A stretch of DNA of 64,000 bases from Novosphingobium sp. (GTDB taxonomy: Bacteria > Pseudomonadota > Alphaproteobacteria > Sphingomonadales > Sphingomonadaceae). The stretch is from contig NZ_JAIXZS010000101.1 of assembly GCF_027489515.1 (NCBI RefSeq), forward strand, positions 42,246-106,245. The letters run 5' to 3'. Made by a program: the position numbers and the translations under genes. The notes beneath the pieces are model-generated. The model was not told where the DNA came from. It made no database searches and was given only the letters and a program-made list of their open reading frames with translations. How positions within the stretch are numbered: the stretch's first letter is position 1; each line of letters opens with the position of its first letter. This document shows positions 46,324 through 57,043 of the stretch, one piece after another.

Positions 46324-47579
46324 AGAGTGACCTGACTGACCGTGATGCCACCCCCGGCAAATCCCGCCTCGCAATACATCAGATAGAAGCGCCACAGCCG
46401 CACGAAACGGGCATCAAAGCCGGCCGGAAGGCGCCCAGTTTCCACCGCCGCATCGAACGCCTCGCGCCATATGCTCAGGGTGCGCGCGTAGTCTAAGCCG
46501 AAGTCCACTTGATCTTTCCAGACGAGACCGCGCCCCTCGGCGAGACGCCGAAACTCGCTGACGCTGAGCAGCATGCCGCCGGGGAAGATGTAGGTCTGGA
46601 TGAAGTCCGCACTGCGAGCATAGGCGGGGAACAAGTCGTCGTGAATGGCGATGCACTGAAGCGCCGCCCGGCCGCCCGGCTTCAGCACCTGCGCGATGCG
46701 ATCGAGATAGACAGGCCACCATTCGCGGCCGACCGCCTCAACCATTTCGGTGCTGATCACCGCATCGAATTCACCAGTGACGTCGCGGTAGTCCTGCCGG
46801 CGGTACTCGAGGCCGGGCAGCGGATCGGTCGCCACCTGCGCGCGGGCCCAGGCCAATTGCGGTTCGGACAAGCTGATTGCCGTGACCTTTGCGCCATGGC
46901 GCTCGGCGATGCGGCGGGCGGCAAAGCCCCAGCCACAACCGATCTCGAGCACATGGCCGCCCGGCGGCAGCTCCAGACGATCAGCCATGCGATCGATCTT
47001 GTTGCGCTGCGCTTCCTCGAGGCTGGCGGCAGAGGAAATGCCATCCCACAGCGCCGATGAGTAGTTCATCGTCGGATCGAGCCACAGCGCATAGAAATCG
47101 TTGCCGAGATCATAGTGTGCGGCGATGTTGCTCGCGGCGCGGCTGCGGCTGTTTCGGCGCAAAGCATGGAGCAGGCGTGCGGCGAGCCGCCACAGGCCCT
47201 TGGCGCGCGCCGTATCGCCGAGCGCGGCGGCGTTGCGCACGAAAAGTGTGAAGAGCTGCACCGGATCGGGGCTATCCCACTCCTGCGCCTCATAGCCCTG
47301 ATAGCAGCCGACCGAACCGCCGGTGACGAGCCGTAGCACCGCGCGCCAATCGTAAACGGTGACTTCGGCGGCTGGCCCCTCACACCGCCCGCCAAGCAGC
47401 CGGGTCATCCCGCCAGGGAAATGCGCGAGAAGCGAGCCTTCACGAAGGCCTGCATCGATCCTTTCCAGGATGCGATCGATCGGCCCCGCAAAGAGGCGCG
47501 TGAGCATGCCTCCGCCCCCGGCAAGGGGCTTGCCGCCCTCAAGAAGATGCCCGCCCCGTCCGGGCATATGCGCATTCAT
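46308..47579 (-). CDS. Cyclopropane-fatty-acyl-phospholipid synthase-family methyltransferase
   Basis: 423 residues. NIAAHYDLGNDFYALWLDPTMNYSSALWDG is the family hallmark; HVLEIGCGWGFAARRIAERHGAKVTAISLSE is the SAM-binding motif; STEMVEAVGREWWPVYLDRIAQVLKPGGR is the catalytic block. It adds a methylene or methyl group to lipid acyl chains. The start is uncertain; ATG 47579 gives MNAHMPGR, and other ATGs lie 4 and 24 codons later. Confidence 0.9.
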   Translation of the reverse strand: MNAHMPGRGGHLLEGGKPLAGGGGMLTRLFAGPIDRILERIDAGLREGSLLAHFPGGMTRLLGGRCEGPAAEVTVYDWRAVLRLVTGGSVGCYQGYEAQEWDSPDPVQLFTLFVRNAAALGDTARAKGLWRLAARLLHALRRNSRSRAASNIAAHYDLGNDFYALWLDPTMNYSSALWDGISSAASLEEAQRNKIDRMADRLELPPGGHVLEIGCGWGFAARRIAERHGAKVTAISLSEPQLAWARAQVATDPLPGLEYRRQDYRDVTGEFDAVISTEMVEAVGREWWPVYLDRIAQVLKPGGRAALQCIAIHDDLFPAYARSADFIQTYIFPGGMLLSVSEFRRLAEGRGLVWKDQVDFGLDYARTLSIWREAFDAAVETGRLPAGFDARFVRLWRFYLMYCEAGFAGGGITVSQVTLLKQA

Positions 47580-47639
47580 GTGGGGCGGTATGAAGCCAAC
47601 CGCGCCCAAGGGCAACGGGATGACGTCACTTGTCCCAAT

Positions 47640-49007
47640 TCAGCTGCGGTCGTTCCACTCGGCATAGGCCGCCAGCGCCCGCGCCCGCGCTTCGGCATGG
47701 CCGACAATGCGCGGCGGATAGGCCCGCGGGCGGACATCAGGATCGTGGATACGGGTGTCATCCAGATGCGCAAGTTCGGGCACCCACTGGCGGATATAAT
47801 TCGCCGCATCGAACTTGGGGCTCTGGGTGAGCGGGGCCATGATCCGCACGAACATGTTGGAATCCACGCCCGTGCCCGCGCTCCATTGCCAGTTCACCGC
47901 GTTCGAGCCGTAGTCCGCATCGACGAGGGTATCCCAGAACCAGCGCTCACCCTCGCGCCAGTCGATGAGGAGGTGCTTGATCAGGAAGCTCGCCGCGATC
48001 ATCCGCACGCGGTTATGCATCCATCCCGTCGCCCAGAGCTCGCGCATGCCGGCATCGACGATGGGATAGCCGGTGCGACCCTGCTGCCAGGCCTTGAGGC
48101 CTTCCGGGTCCTCGCGCCAGGGGAAGCTCCCGAACGGCTCACGCGCGGGCTTCCCGGCGTAGTCGGGCAACTGGAAGATGACGTTCTGCGCATAATCGCG
48201 CCAGCCCAGTTCGCCAAGGAACGTGCCGACCGAGCCGCCGCGATCCATGGCCGCATGCCATACCGTTGCCGGCGAGATCTCGCCGAAATGGAGATGCGGA
48301 GACAGGCGCGAGGTACCCGGGACGGACGGCAAGTTGCGCCGCTCGGCATAGGCGCGGGCGCGCGGCTGGAACGCTTCGAGCCGTGCGGTCGCCCCTGCCT
48401 CGCCCGGAGTCCACTCGGCGCGCATGCCGCCTGCCCAGTCGGGCTTGGTGGGCAGCAGGTTCATGTCGGCGAGCGTATCCGAGCTTGGCCAGACGTCCGG
48501 CGCCGGAATGCGGCTCGGCGCCGCTTGCGGCGATGCGGGCGGCATCCGGGCCTCGAGCGCCCGCCAAAACGGCGTGTAGATCTTGTAGGGCTGGCCGCTC
48601 CCCGTTGTCACCGAGCCCGGCGGCGCGAGATAGTTGCCGTCATGGCGCTGGAGCGTGAGCACCTCGCCCACCGCCCGCTCGGCATTGCGCCACCACGGCT
48701 CGTAATGGCGCAGGCAGTGAACGGTGCTCGCCCCTGTCTCGCGCGCGATGTCGGCCAACACCAGGTCACAGCGTCCGCGCCGCAGGATCAGCCGCGAGCC
48801 TCTCAACCGCAAATCAGCGTCAAGGCTGGCAAGGCTGTGATGCAGCCACCAGCGCGAAGCAGCGCCCATGCGGCGATGCTTCGGCGTCTCGTCATCGAGC
48901 ACGTAAACCGGTATAACCGGCCCCGCCGCACCAGCGGCAGCAAAGGCGGCCTGATCGGTTAGGCGAAGGTCGCGGCGCAGCCAGACAATGGAGGGAGCAG
49001 CAGTCAT
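47640..49007 (-). CDS. phrB: Deoxyribodipyrimidine photo-lyase
   Basis: 455-residue light-driven repair enzyme. SIVWLRRDLRLTDQAAFAAAG opens the photolyase alpha/beta domain. The FAD domain has TRLSPHLHFGEISPATVW, GRTGYPIVDAGMRELWATGWMHNRVRMIAASFL and WFWDTLVDADYGSNAVNWQWSAGTGVD, the motif set of CPD photolyases. It lies between the CFA-synthase-like gene and korB on the minus strand. Confidence 0.94.
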   Translation of the reverse strand: MTAAPSIVWLRRDLRLTDQAAFAAAGAAGPVIPVYVLDDETPKHRRMGAASRWWLHHSLASLDADLRLRGSRLILRRGRCDLVLADIARETGASTVHCLRHYEPWWRNAERAVGEVLTLQRHDGNYLAPPGSVTTGSGQPYKIYTPFWRALEARMPPASPQAAPSRIPAPDVWPSSDTLADMNLLPTKPDWAGGMRAEWTPGEAGATARLEAFQPRARAYAERRNLPSVPGTSRLSPHLHFGEISPATVWHAAMDRGGSVGTFLGELGWRDYAQNVIFQLPDYAGKPAREPFGSFPWREDPEGLKAWQQGRTGYPIVDAGMRELWATGWMHNRVRMIAASFLIKHLLIDWREGERWFWDTLVDADYGSNAVNWQWSAGTGVDSNMFVRIMAPLTQSPKFDAANYIRQWVPELAHLDDTRIHDPDVRPRAYPPRIVGHAEARARALAAYAEWNDRS

Positions 49008-49063
49008 CCCACCCCCCTAACGCACCGCGCCGCCTGATTGCCACTGCCCCCGAAGGGCAGCGT

Positions 49064-50083
49064 TCACTCCACGGTCCAGGTCTGCCCCTTGCTCAGCAGC
49101 TTGGCGAGGTTCGCGGTCTTGCCGGCCGCGGCGCGGGTGCGCTCCTCGATGACGGCGGCCTCGAACGTCGGGCGGGGATCATCGTAGATAACGCCCAGCG
49201 CCATCGGGAACGGGCCGAAGGGCATCTCGACGAGGAGGTGCGCCATGGCGCGGTTCTTCACGTCGTGGACGCGCACGCCGGCGGCCTGCCAATCGCCATC
49301 CACAACAGCGACGACCTTGAGGCTGAGCGTCTCGACATCGAGCGCGATGCCCTGGGTGCCCTTGTTGAACAGCATCGGCTCGCCGTCGGTCAGCCAGAGC
49401 TGGCCCGTCGCGGCGTTCGCCTTCTCGGTAAAGTCGGCAAAAACGTCCTTGTTGTAGACGATGCAGTTCTGAAAGATCTCGACGAAGGCCGCACCCTGAT
49501 GCGCGTGAGCCGCCTTGAGCACCGAAGGCAGTTCCTTGGACACATCATAGGCCCGCGCAATGAAGCGCCCACCTGCGCCGAGCGCAAAGGCGCAAGGGCT
49601 TGCCGGACGATCCACCGAACCAAGCGGCGTGGTGGGCGAGACGGTGCCGAGGCGGCTGGTGGGCGAATACTGGCCCTTGGTAAGGCCGTAGATCTCGTTG
49701 TTGAACAACAGGATCTGCGTGTTCAGATTGCGGCGCAGCACGTGCATCGTATGGTTGCCGCCGATCGACATGCCGTCCCCGTCACCCGTCACCAGCCAGA
49801 CGTCGAGCTCGGGATTGGCGAGCTTGAGGCCGGTCACAAAGGCCGGGGCGCGGCCGTGGATCGTGTGAAAGCCGTAGCTTTCGACGTAATAGGGGAACCG
49901 GCTCGAGCAGCCAATGCCCGAGACGAACACGGTCTTGGCCGGATCGGCGCCGATCTCCGGCAGTGTGCGCTGCACCGCTTTCAGGATTGCATAGTCTCCG
50001 CAGCCCGGGCACCAGCGGACTTCCTGATCGGTTTCCCAGTCCTTGAGGCTGGTCTGGACAGCGATCTTGGTCATCTCGTTCAT
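49064..50083 (-). CDS. korB: 2-oxoacid:ferredoxin oxidoreductase, beta subunit
   Basis: 339-residue TPP-binding subunit. WCPGCGDYAILKAVQR holds the conserved cysteines, SGIGCSSRFPYYVESYGFHTIHGR and TGDGDGMSIGGNHTMHVLRRNLN form the TPP/Mg site, and NNEIYGLTKGQYSPTS follows. The alpha subunit is immediately upstream, 13 bases before the start. The pair converts 2-oxoglutarate or a related 2-oxoacid to the acyl-CoA and reduces ferredoxin. ATG 50083 has GGAAG upstream. Confidence 0.94.
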   Translation of the reverse strand: MNEMTKIAVQTSLKDWETDQEVRWCPGCGDYAILKAVQRTLPEIGADPAKTVFVSGIGCSSRFPYYVESYGFHTIHGRAPAFVTGLKLANPELDVWLVTGDGDGMSIGGNHTMHVLRRNLNTQILLFNNEIYGLTKGQYSPTSRLGTVSPTTPLGSVDRPASPCAFALGAGGRFIARAYDVSKELPSVLKAAHAHQGAAFVEIFQNCIVYNKDVFADFTEKANAATGQLWLTDGEPMLFNKGTQGIALDVETLSLKVVAVVDGDWQAAGVRVHDVKNRAMAHLLVEMPFGPFPMALGVIYDDPRPTFEAAVIEERTRAAAGKTANLAKLLSKGQTWTVE

Positions 50084-50096
50084 GGTTCCGCTTCCC

Positions 50097-51986
50097 TCAG
50101 GCCAGCGCCGCGGCAATCGCCGCTTCGATTTCGGCAATGGTGAACGGCTGCCCGCTCGTCTTGTTGAGCGGCTTGGCATCGACCAGATACTGGTCGCGCA
50201 GCACCGTCTTGAACTGGCCGGTGTTCATCTCCGGCACCAGTACCTTCTCATAGCTCTTGAGCAGCTCGCCGAGGTTCTCCGGCAGCGGCCAGACGTGGCG
50301 CACGTGGATGTGGCTGACATCAAGACCCTTGCGGCGCGCACGGCGCACGGCCTGATGGATCGGACCATAGGTCGAGCCCCAGCCGACGAGCGCGAGCTTG
50401 CCGCCCGCTTCGCCCAATGTGACGTCCTGCACCGGGATGCCTGCGGCGATGCCGTCGATCTTGTCCTTGCGCGCGTTGGTCATCGCCTGATGGCTGGCGG
50501 GCGCATAGTCGATATTGCCCGTGCCTGGGTTCTTCTCGATCCCGCCGATGCGGTGCATCAAGCCGGGCGTGCCGGGCTTGATCCAGGGCCGCGCGCCCTT
50601 GGCATCGCGCGCATAGGGCAGCACCTTGCCATCGGGGCCATTGGGCTCTTCTAGGAACGTCACCGGGAACGGCGCGAAGCTGGCGGGATCCGGCACTTTC
50701 CACGGCTCGGCGGCATTGGCGATATAGCCATCGGTCAGCAGCATCACCGGGGTCATGTACTGCACCGCAAGGCGGCAAGCCTCGATGGCGCACTCAAAGG
50801 CATCCGAAGGGCTGCGCGCGGCAACGACCGGCATCGGCGCGTCACCATTGCGGCCATAGACCGCCTGATAGAGGTCGGACTGCTCGGTCTTGGTCGGCAA
50901 ACCCGTCGAAGGCCCGCCGCGCTGCGAGTTGACGATGACGAGCGGCAGCTCGGTCATGATCGCAAGGCCCATCGCCTCGCCCTTCAGCGCGATGCCGGGG
51001 CCGGAGGACGACGTCACGCCGAGCTGACCGCCGAACGAGGCGCCGATCGCGGCGGCGATCGCGGCGATCTCGTCCTCAGCCTGGAACGTGGTGACGCCGA
51101 ATTCTTTTAGGCGGGCGAGATTGTGGAGGATCGCGGAGGCCGGGGTAATCGGATAGCCGCCGAAGAACAGGTCGAGACCCGCCAGCTGCGCACCCGCAAC
51201 CAGACCATAGGAGACTGCCTCGGCGCCCGTCACCGTGCGATAGAGGCCCGGCTCGCTGGCGGCAGGAGCCAGGTGGTACTGCTTGAGCGGGCCGGAAAGC
51301 TCCGCCGTCTCACCGTAAGCGTGGCCAGCGTTGAGCGCGGCGATGTTGGCATCGGCCAGCACAGGCGCCTTCGCGAACTTGCCCTTGAGCCAATCGATGA
51401 GCGGCTGTCGGTCCCGGTCGAACATCCACAACGCAAGGCCCAGCGTCCACATGTTCTTGCAGCGCAGCGCCTCCTTGTTGCCGAGGCCAAACGGCTTCAC
51501 CGCTTCCAGCGTCAGCGCCGAGATGTCGAAGGCGAGCACCTGCCACTTCTCGAGGCTGCCATCCTCGAGCGGGCTGACATCGTACTTCGCCTTCTCGAGG
51601 TTGCGCTTGTTGAACTCGCCGGTGTCGGCGATGATCAAGCCACCCGGCTTCAGGGCGCCGACATTGGTCTTGAGCGCTGCCGGGTTCATCGCCACCAGCA
51701 CATCGGGCGCATCGCCCGCGGTGTCGATCTCGGTCGAGCCGAAGTTGATCTGGAATGCCGAGACGCCGAACAACGTGCCCTGCGGCGCGCGGATTTCGGC
51801 AGGGAAGTCGGGGAACGTGGCGAGGTCGTTGCCTGCCAGTGCGGTCGAGAGCGTGAACTGGCCGCCGGTGAGCTGCATGCCATCGCCCGAGTCGCCCGCG
51901 AAACGCACCACGACCGCTTCGGGCGCAGGAGCAAGATCGCTCCCGCCGGTGTGGCCTTCGGGTTCGCTCTCAAGAACTGTCGCCAT
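50097..51986 (-). CDS. korA: 2-oxoacid:ferredoxin oxidoreductase, alpha subunit (gamma-alpha fusion)
   Basis: 629 residues. The N-terminal 180 or so are the gamma-type domain (VVRFAGDSGDGMQLTGGQF, ALKPGGLIIADTGEFNK). The rest is the alpha subunit: GYPITPASAILHNLARLKEFGVTTFQAEDEIAAIAAAIGASFGG, then VIVNSQRGGPSTGLPTKTEQSDL. No ferredoxin-like Fe-S domain is fused. AGAGGA precedes the ATG. The protein order korA-korB on the minus strand and 2-oxoglutarate as substrate are the usual reading. Confidence 0.93.
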   Translation of the reverse strand: MATVLESEPEGHTGGSDLAPAPEAVVVRFAGDSGDGMQLTGGQFTLSTALAGNDLATFPDFPAEIRAPQGTLFGVSAFQINFGSTEIDTAGDAPDVLVAMNPAALKTNVGALKPGGLIIADTGEFNKRNLEKAKYDVSPLEDGSLEKWQVLAFDISALTLEAVKPFGLGNKEALRCKNMWTLGLALWMFDRDRQPLIDWLKGKFAKAPVLADANIAALNAGHAYGETAELSGPLKQYHLAPAASEPGLYRTVTGAEAVSYGLVAGAQLAGLDLFFGGYPITPASAILHNLARLKEFGVTTFQAEDEIAAIAAAIGASFGGQLGVTSSSGPGIALKGEAMGLAIMTELPLVIVNSQRGGPSTGLPTKTEQSDLYQAVYGRNGDAPMPVVAARSPSDAFECAIEACRLAVQYMTPVMLLTDGYIANAAEPWKVPDPASFAPFPVTFLEEPNGPDGKVLPYARDAKGARPWIKPGTPGLMHRIGGIEKNPGTGNIDYAPASHQAMTNARKDKIDGIAAGIPVQDVTLGEAGGKLALVGWGSTYGPIHQAVRRARRKGLDVSHIHVRHVWPLPENLGELLKSYEKVLVPEMNTGQFKTVLRDQYLVDAKPLNKTSGQPFTIAEIEAAIAAALA

Positions 51987-52233
51987 ATGATCCTCTGCTA
52001 TCCGCAATGGGCCCAGATCTGGCCCTCACGTCCTCTTGCGCGCCTTGCTTCGTCCTGCGGCGCCTATGCTCTCATCTAGCGGTGCGCAAAGAAGAAAAAC
52101 TGATGCACCGCAAATCTTGCACTCGCTCATGAATCCGGTTGCCCATGGCCGTCAAGCTCGCAAATAACAGTACTGTCAACAACGCGGCCCACCGACTCCG
52201 GCAAGCCAGCGCCGCGCGAGGAAGAGGAAACCT

Positions 52234-53187
52234 ATGTCAGATACCGCCATTTCGCCTTACGTCCGGCCCGATGTCCGGGCCTTCCTCGATTTCATGGCAT
52301 CGGTCCCCGGCCCCACGATGGCGGAAATGGGCCCGGAAGGTGCACGGGCGAGCTATGTGCAGATGGGTGTGCTGGCCGAGGCCGAGCCGCGCGAGCTGGC
52401 GGTGATCAAGGACCTCTCGTGCCCGGGGCCTGCGGGCGAGATTCCGCTGCGCTTCTATGATGCACGCGAATCGCGCGAGCCTGGGCCGGCTGTCATGTTC
52501 TTCCACGGTGGCGGCTTCGTGATCGGCGATCTCGACAGCCACCATTCGCTGTGCACCGAAATCGCGGCCGAACTCGATCTGCCGGTGATCGCTGTGCACT
52601 ACCGCCTTGCGCCCGAACACCCCTTCCCCGCCGCGCCCGATGATTGCGAGGCCGCTTCGCGCTGGGTGGCGACGAGCCCCGAGGCGCTGGGCCGTTCGAT
52701 CACCGGCCTCATCCCGATGGGCGACTCCGCCGGCGGCAACTTGACCATCGTGGTCACGCAGGCGCTGGCGGCAGAGCCCGCCGCTGTGCCGATCGTCCTG
52801 CAAGTGCCGATCTATCCGCTGAGCGACGACAAGCCCGATCACGCCTCCTTCCAGCAGTTTGCCGACGGTTTCGTGCTGACCGCCGAGACTATGGCCTGGT
52901 TCTCCGAGGCCTATAAGGCCGAACTGGGCCACCCGCGCGCCTATCCGATCTATGGCAACCATGCCGATACGCCGCCGACCGTGCTTGTGACCGCCAGCCT
53001 CGATCCGATCCGCGACAGCGGGCGGGTCTACGGCGCCGAGCTGATCCGTGCGGGCGCCGAAGTTGTCTTCCTGGAGATGAAGGGCACGACCCACGCCTTC
53101 GCGCAGCTGCGCAAGGCCTTCCCAAGCGCCAACGGAGACATGCAGCGCATCTTTGCCGCGGTCCGTCTGCTGCTGGGCCGCGCCTGA
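52234..53187 (+). CDS. HSL-family alpha/beta hydrolase
   Basis: 317-residue esterase of the hormone-sensitive-lipase group. VMFFHGGGFVIGDLDSHH is the oxyanion HGGG motif, IPMGDSAGGNLTI holds the nucleophile serine, VTASLDPIRDSG holds the aspartate and GTTHAFAQLRKA the histidine. No signal peptide is seen. A TGATG junction couples it to rppH. The 247-base gap before it, shared with divergent korA, contains both promoters but no RNA gene or repeat I can name. Confidence 0.92.
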   Translation: MSDTAISPYVRPDVRAFLDFMASVPGPTMAEMGPEGARASYVQMGVLAEAEPRELAVIKDLSCPGPAGEIPLRFYDARESREPGPAVMFFHGGGFVIGDLDSHHSLCTEIAAELDLPVIAVHYRLAPEHPFPAAPDDCEAASRWVATSPEALGRSITGLIPMGDSAGGNLTIVVTQALAAEPAAVPIVLQVPIYPLSDDKPDHASFQQFADGFVLTAETMAWFSEAYKAELGHPRAYPIYGNHADTPPTVLVTASLDPIRDSGRVYGAELIRAGAEVVFLEMKGTTHAFAQLRKAFPSANGDMQRIFAAVRLLLGRA

Positions 53188-53672
53188 TGAGCAAGGATCC
53201 TGCCGGGCTCCCCTACCGCCCCTGCGTGGGGGTCATGCTCGTCAATGCGGAAGGCCGGGTCTTTGTCGGCCAGCGTATCGACAGCAAGGAAGGGGATGCC
53301 TGGCAGATGCCGCAAGGCGGGATCGACGATGGCGAGGATTTTCACCCTGCCGCACTTCGCGAACTGGAGGAAGAGACGGGGGTGACGGGAGACCTCGTCA
53401 CGATCCTGGCCGAAAGCCGGGAAGAGTATCTCTACGACCTGCCGGACAACCTGATCGGCAAGCTGTGGGGCGGGCGCTACCGGGGCCAGCGGCAACGCTG
53501 GCTGCTGGTGCGCTTCAATGGCGAGGACGAGCAGATTCGGCTCGATGCGCATTCGCACCCCGAATTCCTCGCCTGGCGCTGGGTCGAGCCCGAGCATCTG
53601 CCGGACCTCATCGTCCCCTTCAAGAAACGGGTTTATCGGCAGGTCGTCGAGGAATTCCGCGCGCTGATCTGA
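53187..53672 (+). CDS. rppH: RNA pyrophosphohydrolase (Nudix)
   Basis: 161 residues. RPCVGVMLVNAEGRVFVGQRID is followed by the Nudix box PQGGIDDGEDFHPAALRELEEETGV (GX5EX7REUXEEXGU), then LLVRFNGEDEQIRLDAHSHPEFLAWRWVEPE. It removes pyrophosphate from the 5' end of mRNA to start decay. The start ATG is shared with the stop of the preceding hydrolase gene. Confidence 0.93.
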   Translation: MSKDPAGLPYRPCVGVMLVNAEGRVFVGQRIDSKEGDAWQMPQGGIDDGEDFHPAALRELEEETGVTGDLVTILAESREEYLYDLPDNLIGKLWGGRYRGQRQRWLLVRFNGEDEQIRLDAHSHPEFLAWRWVEPEHLPDLIVPFKKRVYRQVVEEFRALI

Positions 53673-53743
53673 TCCGGAGAGCGCTGCGCGGATCGCAAAT
53701 ATCTCTTGTCAGTCCCGCGCAGGCGAACGTCAGGCTCTCCGCC

Positions 53744-54250
53744 TCAGTTGTCCTCAACCTGCGGGTCGGGTTTCACCGCATCGGCGGATACAACCCGCGC
53801 GATCGGACCCTTTGCAATGACAGAGGCAAGGCTCTGCGCTTCGGGGCAGTTGCGCCCGCACAAGCCTTCCAGCCGCGCGAGGTTGCCCTTGGCTTTTTCG
53901 AGCGCACCCTTCTCGGCCATCGCCCCGCCTTCGCCCGAAAGCGCGGCGAGGTTGTTGGGATCGCGCTCAAGCGCCTCGCGATAATAGTGGATCGCCTTGC
54001 CCTGCATGCCGGCGGCGCGGGCCGCATCGCCGAGGGCGAGGAATGTCGCCGGATTGCCCGGATCGACCGCAAGCGCGGCTTCAAAGCTGTCCGTCGCGGC
54101 TTCAACCTCGCCGCGGCCCAGAAGTTCGCGTCCGGTTTCGATAAGTGCCTTCGCGCGGGGGTCTGAAGGCAGCGAGACACCGGCAGTTCCGGCGCTTCCC
54201 GTGACAGCCACGAGAAGAGACAAGGCAAGCCCCAAAGGCATGTAACGCAT
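53744..54250 (-). CDS. Secreted TPR-repeat protein
   Basis: 168 residues. MRYMPLGLALSLLVAVTGSAGTAGV is a signal peptide with a GGGAG ribosome site just before the ATG. Three TPR-like repeats follow (LLGRGEVEAATDSFEAALAVDPGN, AARAAGMQGKAIHYYREALERDPNN, GAMAEKGALEKAKGNLARLE) then a CGRNC pair that may form a disulfide. No enzyme motif; it is probably an exported scaffolding or binding protein. The gene starts 66 bases after the rsmB-like stop and is the same strand. Confidence 0.82.
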   Translation of the reverse strand: MRYMPLGLALSLLVAVTGSAGTAGVSLPSDPRAKALIETGRELLGRGEVEAATDSFEAALAVDPGNPATFLALGDAARAAGMQGKAIHYYREALERDPNNLAALSGEGGAMAEKGALEKAKGNLARLEGLCGRNCPEAQSLASVIAKGPIARVVSADAVKPDPQVEDN

Positions 54251-54315
54251 CAACAACTCCCAGAGCCGGCCATGCGGCGCGCGTGGTCCCCCGGCGTCCA
54301 TGATCTCATTGCCTA

Positions 54316-55497
54316 TCATAGCCGGTGAAGTGTTGCGAAGAAAAACCCGTCCGTCGAATCGTCCCAAGGGGTAAGCCTCAGGCCCGCCCCGCGCGGAGTT
54401 CCGGCACCGACCTGCTGTTCGGCCGCCTGCCATCCGGCGTTGCGTCCGAGGAACGCTGTCACCACATCCGGCCCCTCTTCATCGAGCAGCGAGCAGACAA
54501 CGTAAGTCAGCCGCCCGCCGGGGCGCACCAGTTCCGCCCCGATCCGCAGCACTTCGGCCTGCATCCGGGCGTAGCGGACAAGGCTCTGCGGAGTAAGCCG
54601 CCAGCGCGCCTCTGGGCCGCGACGCCAGGTGCCGGTGCCCGAGCACGGCGCATCGACCATGACGGCGTCAGCACGGCCCTGCCAGTCAGCAAGTGCCACC
54701 GCCTCCCGACCGGGATCGAGCAGCCGCGTCTCCACCTCGGCGCCCGCCCGGTGAGCGCGCGGGCCAAGGCGCGAAAGACGGGTGCGGTCGATGTCGCAGG
54801 CGAGGAGATGACCTTCCCCTTGCAGCGCGGCGGCCAGCGCGAGCGTTTTGCCCCCGGCTCCGGCGCAGAGATCGACAACAGCCTCGCCCGGAGAAACGTC
54901 AAGCGCGCTGCAGGTCAGTTGGCTGCCGGTATCCTGCACCTCGAACAGCCCCTCGGCGAAGGCCGGCCAGGTCTCCACCGGGGTGCCACCGGGCAGGCGA
55001 AGCGCGTCGGGTGCCTGTGTCGTGGTTGCGGGCACGGGAAGTCCGGCCATCAACCGGTCGCGTGTCGTCTTGAGCCGGTTGGCGCGCAGATCGAGCGGGG
55101 CGCGGTCCAGCAGGGCTGCACCTTGTTCACACGTGACGCCGGACGCGGCGAGCCGCTCTTCGAGCCATGCGGGGGCGAGCCCCGCTGCCGCAACCGGCTC
55201 GTCCGCACGGATTGCGGCGGGGCCATAATGAGAGCCATCAAACAGCGCGGTAAGCACCGGATCGTCCTTCGCCAGCGCGAGCATGGCGGCGCGGCCGGTC
55301 TCTGGCACTTCACCGCACCGGCGGATCGCATTCCACGCCAGATCGCGGATCGCGCGGCGGTCCTTGGAGCCGATGAAGCGCCGCGCTCTCAGCCATTCCG
55401 ACGCTACACGCTCAGCCGAAGCACCTTCGCGCCGCACGGCAGCGATCACCGCGTCGAGCACTTCGATCGCCGATTGCACCCGCGCTGCGGGGGTCAT
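54316..55497 (-). CDS. RsmB-family RNA (cytosine-C5)-methyltransferase
   Basis: 393-residue SAM-dependent rRNA m5C methyltransferase. A short N-terminal helical region (SAIEVLDAVIAAVRREGASAE...) resembles the NusB-like domain. The core has VVDLCAGAGGKTLALAAALQ, VMVDAPCSGTGTWRRGPEARW and YVVCSLLDEEGPD, giving the two cysteines of m5C enzymes. The target is probably 16S rRNA but that is inference. It starts nine bases after the guaB stop, so the two are probably co-transcribed. Confidence 0.9.
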   Translation of the reverse strand: MTPAARVQSAIEVLDAVIAAVRREGASAERVASEWLRARRFIGSKDRRAIRDLAWNAIRRCGEVPETGRAAMLALAKDDPVLTALFDGSHYGPAAIRADEPVAAAGLAPAWLEERLAASGVTCEQGAALLDRAPLDLRANRLKTTRDRLMAGLPVPATTTQAPDALRLPGGTPVETWPAFAEGLFEVQDTGSQLTCSALDVSPGEAVVDLCAGAGGKTLALAAALQGEGHLLACDIDRTRLSRLGPRAHRAGAEVETRLLDPGREAVALADWQGRADAVMVDAPCSGTGTWRRGPEARWRLTPQSLVRYARMQAEVLRIGAELVRPGGRLTYVVCSLLDEEGPDVVTAFLGRNAGWQAAEQQVGAGTPRGAGLRLTPWDDSTDGFFFATLHRL

Positions 55498-55506
55498 GGC
55501 TTGACC

Positions 55507-56982
<1,476 letters not shown>

Positions 56983-57043
56983 TTAGGGGAGATTCGTGGC
57001 GGCCCATGTAATCAAGCCGGGCGGTTTAGGCTAGCCCTGCACC

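Noticed and set aside
49044..49060. CTGCCC/GGGCAG hairpin downstream of korB
   Set aside because: Only six paired bases and no T-run, too weak to call a terminator.
51987..52233. Possible small gene in the gap between korA and the HSL-type hydrolase
   Set aside because: The short frames there have no ribosome site and run into the hydrolase gene in the wrong frame; the gap is better read as a divergent promoter region.
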